Part shown: positions 54,301-64,000 of the stretch, in pieces
How the letters are laid out: each line of letters starts with the position of its first letter
Position numbering within the stretch: the stretch's first letter is position 1
DNA from: Paraspadella gotoi
Taxonomy: Eukaryota; Chaetognatha
Assembly (NCBI GenBank): GCA_051294375.1
Contig: CM119267.1
Location: 17,896,992-17,960,991, forward strand
Direction of reading: 5' to 3'
DNA length: 64,000 nt
The notes under the pieces: model-generated
Databases searched by the model: none
What the model was told of the DNA's origin: nothing
What the model saw: only the letters and a program-made list of their open reading frames with translations
Program-made: the position numbers and the translations under genes

Positions 54301-55511
54301 AAAATAAAAATTTAAGAACAAATATATAGCATTAGAAAGATTACAATTTTTTTCGCCAATGTTCCGCTTGCCTCTTTTTTATAATATTAACGGATGAAAC
54401 GGAGTGGGGCATTTCAAATTAGGTTTTTCCGACGGATGTTCGCGGCACGATGATGGGAATAGTCAACGGGGTGGGGAGAACTTTGACAATTTTTGCGGCG
54501 TTTACGTGAGTCTTACATGTGTTACAAGAGAAAACAGAGAGTAAAAGAGATAAAAAAAGAAAAAGAGGGAGAAATAGTGAGGAAGGGCAGAGAGAGAGAG
54601 ACCAAATAACTGCAGGAAATTGTCATAAACTTTCCAAAGATAATAAAGCGGAAACTTTAATTTAAAAATCGCTCAAATTTAACTATTTCTTCTTTTTTTT
54701 TAGACCGACGCTTTTCGTCAAAAACGAGGGAATCATATTGCTCATCCTGGGAGGACTGATGATCATATGTGGGTCTCTAGTTTGGTTGTTGCCCGAGGTA
54801 GGTTTAAAGTGTAACGTCACATCGAGGTTCGTATTCTAACAGAGGGATATCTCTGTTGTCATGATGAGATTGAGATTGAGGAACTCAATCTCATTTCAGA
54901 CAATTAACAAATTAATCTGCTACAGTTTTACCTTTTTTTTATTTTTATTTTTAGGTATATCAGCCTTTTTCCTTCCCGAGTAAGAATTTCAAATTAAATT
55001 AAATTATTATTAAATTATTAAATTGTTATTAACAAAGTTAATTCCATCTTTTAACATTTTATTTAAAAATCGTAATTTATCTGATGATGTATGAAATGTA
55101 TAATGTACAGTTTTGTACACTTTGAACAGCTAATAATAAATTTGCAGAACAAAAACAACAACGACGTAAAATAACCAAGAAAAGAAAATAAAAAGTCACG
55201 GTTTAATCAGTAAATGAGTAATGATATATTTTTTCGATTTTTTTTTATTGCATTTGAGCAGACGAAGGGATTGGTGCTTCCGCAGAACCAAGAGGATTTG
55301 AACACGATTCACTCATCGACCAAAAGCTTCATGACTGTGATGAAACTTAGAGGCAGGACGTCTAGAGCACCGACAATCAAAAGTGGAGGATTGGGAGGCA
55401 AAGGAGGTGAGAAAGAGAGAGAGAGAGAGAGAGAGAGATTTTTCGCTTAATTTTACATTTTTTAAACCAGGTACTGGCGAGGTTGATGTCGAGGAAGCCC
55501 CAACGTCATGA
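48337..55511 (+). CDS. SLC22-like organic ion transporter, MFS (17 exons)
   Basis: Exons: 48337-48502, 48653-48848, 49027-49322, 49996-50127, 50229-50345, 51147-51313, 51489-51561, 53194-53259, 53380-53424, 53559-53645, 53739-53841, 53904-54019, 54140-54288, 54423-54505, 54704-54797, 55262-55406, 55471-55511; 691 residues, phases consistent. The N-terminus (DEALEALGKTRVYPIKQMG), a long Cys-containing first extracellular loop (about 55-185) and SREWLVR before TM2 are typical of SLC22. MFS motif A is SADTLGRK across exons 3-4; LSESFRWLL ends TM6; FPTDVRGT and the LPE|TKGLVLP end are also family hallmarks. About 12 membrane segments are expected, at the plasma membrane. The substrate cannot be inferred. 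Unusual: a GC donor after exon 5 and a charged loop of about 65 residues (382-448) between TM6 and TM7. Exon 7 and the exon 13 donor are the least certain boundaries. Confidence 0.88.
49433..49880. repeat. Diverged tandem repeat in SLC22-gene intron 3
   Basis: Two diverged copies of a roughly 170-nt sequence. One runs from 'attgcctgcgacgctgga' to 'gtagcgctttgccaa' (49433-49550), the other from 'gttgcctgtgatgcgg' to 'gtcgcgctttgccaa' (49620-49730), followed by about 150 nt of further GC-rich sequence. No coding frame is supported. Possibly part of a non-autonomous transposon. Confidence 0.65.
51333..51445 (+). repeat. Dispersed repeat family, diverged copy
   Basis: Matches the family core ('attaataaataaaccaactt', a gacagac..ggttaagc block, 'catcttacaagataata') just after exon 6 of the SLC22 gene. 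It creates a misleading open continuation of that exon. Confidence 0.6.
51740..51905 (+). mobile_element. tRNA-like SINE candidate
   Basis: Contains a T-arm-like 'ccctggttcaatccctggg', that is a B box flanked by complementary arms, preceded by 'ctcaatggcaggctaa', which resembles an A box. It is followed by a GC-rich tail that ends in a block related to the intron 3 repeat ('tcacaggcaatcc'). It lies in intron 7 of the SLC22 gene. Not a complete tRNA. Confidence 0.45.
55407..55438 (+). repeat. (GA)n starting at a 5' splice site
   Basis: The last intron of the SLC22 gene (55407-55470, 64 nt) opens gtgagaaagagagag, so the donor runs straight into a 26-nt GA tract. Confidence 0.9.
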
Positions 55512-55657
55512 CAAACTGGGTCCCCGTATTTTGTAATACAACTAATGTCACAAAATCGCGTATTTGAACGAATGTGACCATGGTAATCTCGACCGTTTAA
55601 TGTTTTCCCTTTTTGTGATTTTCGGCAGTTTCATAAATTTACGTTAAATGATCCAGA

Positions 55658-55663
55658 AATAAA
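55658..55663 (+). terminator. Polyadenylation signal of the SLC22 gene
   Basis: AATAAA 147 nt after the stop codon at 55511, in the short gap between the two convergent transporter genes. Confidence 0.6.
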
Positions 55664-55799
55664 AATGCTTTTGATAATAATATTGCGTTTTTATGTTTAG
55701 ATGTCTAATTGATGTATTTAAATTTATCTATAATTTTCGTACAATGAAAATCGAGAAAAACAAAAAAAAAACTTCATTGGTGTAATACTTTGTCTCAAG

Positions 55800-57957
55800 T
55801 CAAAGCTGGACTTTGTCTTTGTTTTCGCCGCTCGCCACTTCATTCTCTCCGCGCTTCGCCCAATTCTGAACTTCTCCGGCAGAGCCGAACAAAAAGGCAA
55901 CGAGACCCACGCCGAGTAATCCTGCGCCAAGAAGAAAAAGATTGCGCCATCCGCGGAGGCCTGGGTCAGCGAAAGTAAGGGCCCCCATGGCCTCGGCGCC
56001 GAGAAAGCCTGAACAAGTGCCGAAGGTGTTGGCTACACCTTGGATGATCCCGGCAAAATCCGGCGCAATGTCCAAGGGATTCACCATGTAGCTGGAAAAG
56101 AAGGGGATGATCGGATGAGTTCCACTTTTCTCCTGGCCCTGACAACGGAAAGTGTCACAATTTCCCTTCCCACCCCTCGACGCCCTCACCCCGCGATGCT
56201 TCCGCCGAATCCCCCGGCCGCAGCGACGATGAGGACGACCCCGACAACGTGGTCGGCGCCCACGAATGCGAGACCGATGAAAGCCGCCAACGTGAGTCCG
56301 AAGGCCAAAGAGTTGAAAAGCCGGCGGACGAAGAGGGTGGTGAAACAACGAGCGCGAAGGCTGTCGGCCAATTGAGCCGACGCCAGCATGACCGCCAGTT
56401 GAAGGAGCCAGCTGGTTTGTGGGTGGCAGGAAACGGAGGTCAAATTGTGTCAATTTTTTATTGGTTTATGGAAAATGGCTGTTTGTTAACAACTAACTTA
56501 CGACATCGCCAACAAGAATCCGTTAGCCCGGATGTCGTAGCCGAGAATGTCCCTCATGTATTTCGGAGCCGACGTCGAAAGCGTGTAGGAGGCCCAATTT
56601 CCAGTGAAGCTGGCGACACAAACGACGAGGACGTGCGGCGACGTCAGAAGGCGGCGCCAAGGCGTCTGAGGGCGCCGGTCAGGAAGATCGTTGGCGCCGC
56701 GGTTGGAGGCGAGTGAAGTTTCGATGTAACTGCAGTCGGGAGAGGATTGAAAAGGGGTCATAATTTATATAATGTTTTAAAAAGAGGGGCAATTTTTTTA
56801 TCGAATATGGATTATGGAATATGTAAAATTTGGATAAGAGGTCAGAAATTTTTGAGTATGCTGTTAGCATTGCTGTTACTGTTAACGGATAATTACTCGA
56901 TCCGGTTTCAGTATAATAATATGAAAAATATCACCGGATGTAAGTTTCGTCCGACGCCCTCCTCCTACGTCCCCACTTACGCCCTCTCATCCTCTTTAAT
57001 CATCCGGCTTGTGGCGGGGGAGTCGGCAACTATTAAGATCCAGAAGAGAACCCAGACGATACCGACGACGCCGAACGAGTAAAAGACGACGCTCCAATCC
57101 GCCGCCTTCAGAATGACGCTGGCCGACGTCAGCGCCGTCACGAGACCGAAGTTGGCTCCAACCATGCACACGGAATACAGGAAGGAGCGTTCGAGCGGAG
57201 GAGCCCAAAAAGACATCATACCTTGCATCGTGGGGATCATCACGCCCTGCGGAGAGAAGCGGGGTAAAGAAGAGAAAACCGTCGGATCATTTTTTTTTTC
57301 CTATCTCACCTGACCAACACCTCCGACGAAGCGCGCCGCCCACAACGCGCGCCACGACCACCGCGCCGCCACCGGCGTCGCCAGCATGGACGCCGAGGAG
57401 ACGAGGGAGCCGATGGCGTAGACGAGGCGTCCTCCGTAACGCGAGGACAGCGCGCCGCCGGGAAACTGCGTAGTGGCGTAGCCGTAGAAGAAAGCTGCAA
57501 GGACGGAACCTTGGACGCGGGAAGACCAGAAGAACTCGGCGCTTTGATTGATGTTGGATGAGGTGGCGTTTGACGCCGTAGTGGTTGATGTGGTGACCGG
57601 TGAGACGATTGTGATCGTCTGAACGAACGATCGATTGGAAACGTCGGCCTTTGTTCGAATTCCGTTCACGATCGAATCGTCCAACCAAGATTCGTTCGTC
57701 GGCGCGCCCCTAGGTGTCTCCAGATTCGCATCCTTGCCTACCATGGCGACGATCGCGATAGACAACGCGACCCTCTGCGCGTAGAGGACCATGTTTCCGG
57801 TAAAAATAAGCGTCACGACCGTCAGGCGAGTCGAGGGAAAGAGCGGCGTCTTTTTGAACGACGGCGCCGAATTGACTGGTTTGGGTTTTGCCGTCGTAGG
57901 CGATGTCGGCGTGTAAGCGTCGGAGGTGTTGAGTTTAGGCGATTTGGAGGGCGTCAT
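55800..57957 (-). CDS. SLC17-like anion transporter, MFS (5 exons)
   Basis: Exons (minus): 57957-57310, 57246-56981, 56729-56502, 56411-56190, 56091-55800; 551 residues, phases consistent. SLC17 members (sialin, vesicular glutamate and nucleotide, and phosphate transporters) move organic or inorganic anions across vesicular, lysosomal or plasma membranes. Visible hallmarks: TM1 ending LSIAIVAMV (66-73); a first luminal loop (74-144) with four N-glycosylation sequons (N88, N108, N130, N137); FFYGYATTQFPGG (156-168); RYGGR (173-177); Arg209 in TM4; FWAPPLERS (229-237); APKYMRDILGYDI in the second half; and NPLDIAPDFAG (about 459-469). The start is the first ATG, giving a 44-residue cytosolic N-terminus rich in Ser/Thr/Pro. 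Subfamily and substrate are not assignable. The usual Glu a few residues after Arg209 is replaced by Gln216. Confidence 0.93.
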
Positions 57958-58083
57958 GGTAGAGCGGGAATCGGGTTTGATTCTCTGTTCACAGGTATTA
58001 AATCTAATTCACCAAATATTAGGAATAAATTTCTATGTATTGTTTTGACCTCTTTAATATTATTTATTATATAGATATTAATT

Positions 58084-58565
58084 TTACGATTTTTAAAATT
58101 ATATGAAATTGGTACAACCAATATAAAAAGTATCCATTCATTTAATAAATAAGCTATCTTGCCCCTGACTTTGGACAGGCTTTAGTGGTTTAAGGCCTCC
58201 ATCACTCTTACAAGATAATGACATAGCAGGTCCCTGCAAGCTTTCAATCAAGACTCTCTCACAGTCTAGTTTATTCACTCCCAGAGTACCTGGCTTCCCT
58301 ATCAATGAAGTGGTATAATATTTCAAAGAATGTTTCAATTGTATGAAAAGATCACTCCCTTAAGTATTAGATCGGGGAATACTTATTGTACTCCGCACTA
58401 GCATCAAAATACAAGGAGCTGAATTTTATGAAATTTGTACAACCAATATAAAAATTATCCATTCATTTAATAAATAAGCTATCTTGCCCCTGACTTTGGA
58501 CAGGCTTTGGTGGTTTAAGGCCTCCATCACTCTTACAAGATAATGACATAGCAGCATAGCATAGC
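58084..58565 (+). repeat. Dispersed repeat family, two copies in tandem
   Basis: One long copy (58084-58440) is followed by a truncated second copy (58425-58560). Both start with 'atgaaattggtacaacca' or a close variant and share 'aataagctatcttgcccc', 'tggtttaaggcctccatcac' and 'cttacaagataatgacatag'. This is the best-preserved member in the window. Confidence 0.88.
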
Positions 58566-58578
58566 ATAGCATAGCATA
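58551..58578. repeat. (CATAG)n microsatellite at a repeat end
   Basis: Five copies of catag directly extend the 'gacatagcag' end of the repeat copy, as if the element tail seeded the expansion. Confidence 0.88.
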
Positions 58579-60405
58579 TCGTTATATCAAGAATATCACA
58601 CATCGTAAAACAAAAAAGATAACACACGAAACCAAAGGCAAAGAAAAAGGGAAAAAAATATTAGAAAGTTGAGATGTAGCCAAATAAAGTTTCAGATATG
58701 AAATTACTCGTCTTGTTTCACATAGCATAATGGAAAAAATGCTATTTTTCAGCATTGTAATGTGAGGATCGAGAAATAAAACTTATATATTGAGAAACCT
58801 TGGCCTTTTGTGATTCATATGAGCTGTGTCTCATTTATGTACGACAAAAAATACAAGAGTTCCATTCATAAAAAATTAGTTATCCAAAAAAATGCTTCCT
58901 TCTTTTTGTATCTTTTTCATATCTACACATCATTTATACTAATTTCCGGTTCCTTTTTATTACTTTTTGAGTTAAACCGTTAAGTATTAAAAATCCCTGC
59001 CTTCTCTCAGTCTCATGTCAAATAGTTATAGCACCATTAGGATAGATTCAGGGATGAATCTTAATTCATATATCAAAAAAATAGCGGCATCAAAAATATA
59101 TTAATGCTGTAGATGTTCCAGAATATTTTGTTTATATTATAAAATCTCAATGAAAGTTATAATGCTCCGGGTAACCTTTCTATGAGCAAAGTTATCATTT
59201 TTATTTACCTCTGGATGTATTATCAGAACCAAATATCAAACAAGTTTTAAAAAAATCCAGATTTTGTTGAAATGAGAGACAATGCATCATCACATTATGT
59301 ATTAACAACTCAAGCCTAGTTTACTTCATAGGGGATCAATCTTTTTTACCGCTTCCCAAAGACCATTTTTTGCCATAAATCTGATAAAAAAATTATGTCA
59401 GAGATATAATATTAACAATAATATAAATAGTCCTCTTGATCAAAAAGAGGTGAAAACAGTTGGAGACAACCTCTTTTGGAACTATTTAAATGTATTAAAT
59501 AATTTTATGCTGTTGAGAAATTATCTTTTTATTCAGTCCTAAGGAGTTCATATTACATATTAAAACCTATTTACCGGCAAAAAAATATATTTGACAATGA
59601 AATTAACCGACCTTTCCAAACCAAGCCAATTTTTTTCCCATCGTATCTGGTTTATTGAGAACAAAATTTCGCTTTAAATTTTTATTACATAGTTACGAAC
59701 CAGGCAGTTCAACGAAAGTGGATCAGGGGTCGCGAATCGAAAATACGCGAACATCGCAAGAAATTAATCCGCGCTCGGAGTGCGTAACAAATTATTGTTG
59801 ACCACCGATTGCTTTATTATCTATTTCAAAACAGATGTACCCTATCTCGTACCTAATGCAACTAATAGTACTACTACTATACCACAAAAATCACTGAAAA
59901 CACTCAATATAAATTTGATAAAAATTAATCTTTTTTTAAAAAAAAATATTTAGATGAGATGACAGATGAACGTTTTACTTTTAGGGACCTTTTCTCATTG
60001 ACGAGTAACTGTCGACCAAATTTGGGACAACAACGACAACAACTACCGAGCGAGGTCAAGATAACCGTGAGGAGGAGGAGGGGGAGATTTTTGTGGAGGA
60101 GGAAATAGGGGAGAGAGAAGAAGAGAGAGATGAGAGGATGATAAGCAGACTTCAGACATCCACTTGAGCCGCCGGTAACATGTCTGGGGGGAGGGAGAAC
60201 GGGCAATTTTTGTTCTTTCAAAAGCGAAAGCTAAATCAACAGCGACAAAGAAGCGCTTTTTCCCCCTTTAACGATTTTTCCCTTTCTTTTAACAAACTAT
60301 TGCTTGAACGAATACCTTTTAAACATTTTAAATCTTTTTCTGTTTTTGTTTCTGTTTTCAATTCTTGTATGTATTTAAAAAAAAGGCCATATTAGATATA
60401 AAAGA

Positions 60406-60411
60406 TTTATT
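60406..60411 (-). terminator. Possible polyadenylation signal
   Basis: TTTATT on plus, AATAAA on minus, about 360 nt downstream of the stop codon at 60768. It is the clearest signal for the terminal minus-strand gene. Confidence 0.4.
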
Positions 60412-60767
60412 GGTGAATTGGTGTTGAATTAAAACAAAGGCGAAAGAATGATTCCTCGATTACTGTTTCATTCCAGATGAAATAAGAAGGAATCTAGGCG
60501 TATAGTTAAAAATCTCTTACCGAATATAAAAAGGCTAAATTGATTTGAATTTTTGCTGCGGAAATGTACAGTTTTTTTAAGAAAATCACACCTTTAAAAA
60601 AATAAAGATAGTATTCGTGAAAAAGATACGGAAGAGTTCGCAGTTTGCCGAGAATAAATGTAAACAAAAAACACAGTAACAACGAAATTTCACCGTTGAC
60701 GATCGTACAAAAAAGGAATTTTTTTATGTACAAGAAAATCTATGTTCTTTTGTCGAAATCCTCCCCG

Positions 60768-64000
<3,233 letters not shown>

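Larger units (their letters stand above)
57958..60767. other. Intergenic region, repeat-bearing
   Basis: Contains the 5' flank of the SLC17-like gene, two adjacent copies of the dispersed repeat family, a CATAG microsatellite and then AT-rich sequence with no exon. The end nearest 60768 is the 3' UTR of the next gene on the minus strand. Confidence 0.6.

Noticed and set aside
55790-56716. Plus-strand frames opposite the SLC17-like gene
   Set aside because: No domain sense, while the minus-strand exons give a full family protein.

Overview
The window is eukaryotic and almost certainly from an invertebrate animal. Every convincing gene is split into short exons by GT-AG introns (one GC-AG), and the encoded domains are metazoan: immunoglobulin, EGF-like and thrombospondin type 1 modules, an SLC22-type transporter and an SLC17-type transporter. 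The species cannot be fixed from the sequence. Long (GA)n/(CT)n tracts are everywhere, along with fold-back elements, tRNA-like SINEs and a dispersed AT-rich repeat family. Coordinates are chained exons read by eye; in each model the intron phases close and the total length divides by three, with one exception (a 1-nt break in the Ig gene).

Layout. 1-11.0 kb: no supported gene; microsatellites, a repeat copy and a long fold-back element. 11.0-16.1 kb (minus): a secreted protein with signal peptide, half EGF module, His/Asp-rich linker and five Ig-like domains. 16.1-22.8 kb: no gene seen; microsatellites and a SINE. 22.8-36.6 kb: a huge imperfect inverted repeat (arms about 3.3 and 3.7 kb) around about 6.8 kb of nearly pure T or T/C sequence. 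It looks more like a fold-back or gap-filling assembly error than native sequence, although the arms differ by a SINE-like segment. 36.65-39.2 kb: probable decayed retroelement (minus). 40.1-41.0 kb: two weak candidate exons, minus strand. 41.7-47.3 kb (plus): a thrombospondin-repeat protein whose first repeat is interrupted by about 255 Met/Gly/His-rich residues. 48.3-55.5 kb (plus): 17-exon SLC22-like transporter. 55.8-58.0 kb (minus): 5-exon SLC17-like transporter, convergent with the previous gene. 60.8-64.0 kb (minus): 3' part of an unrecognised gene running off the window.

Common themes. Two neighbouring extracellular-type proteins carry low-complexity, charged or metal-ligand-rich insertions inside or between disulfide-bonded domains. 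The SLC22-like transporter has an extra charged cytosolic loop made by three mini-exons. In the Ig, TSP1 and SLC22 genes, long intronic dinucleotide tracts read GA on the sense strand, and in two introns the tract starts directly at the 5' splice site. Several N gaps are flanked by duplicated contig ends, so local copy number and exact sequence should be treated with care.
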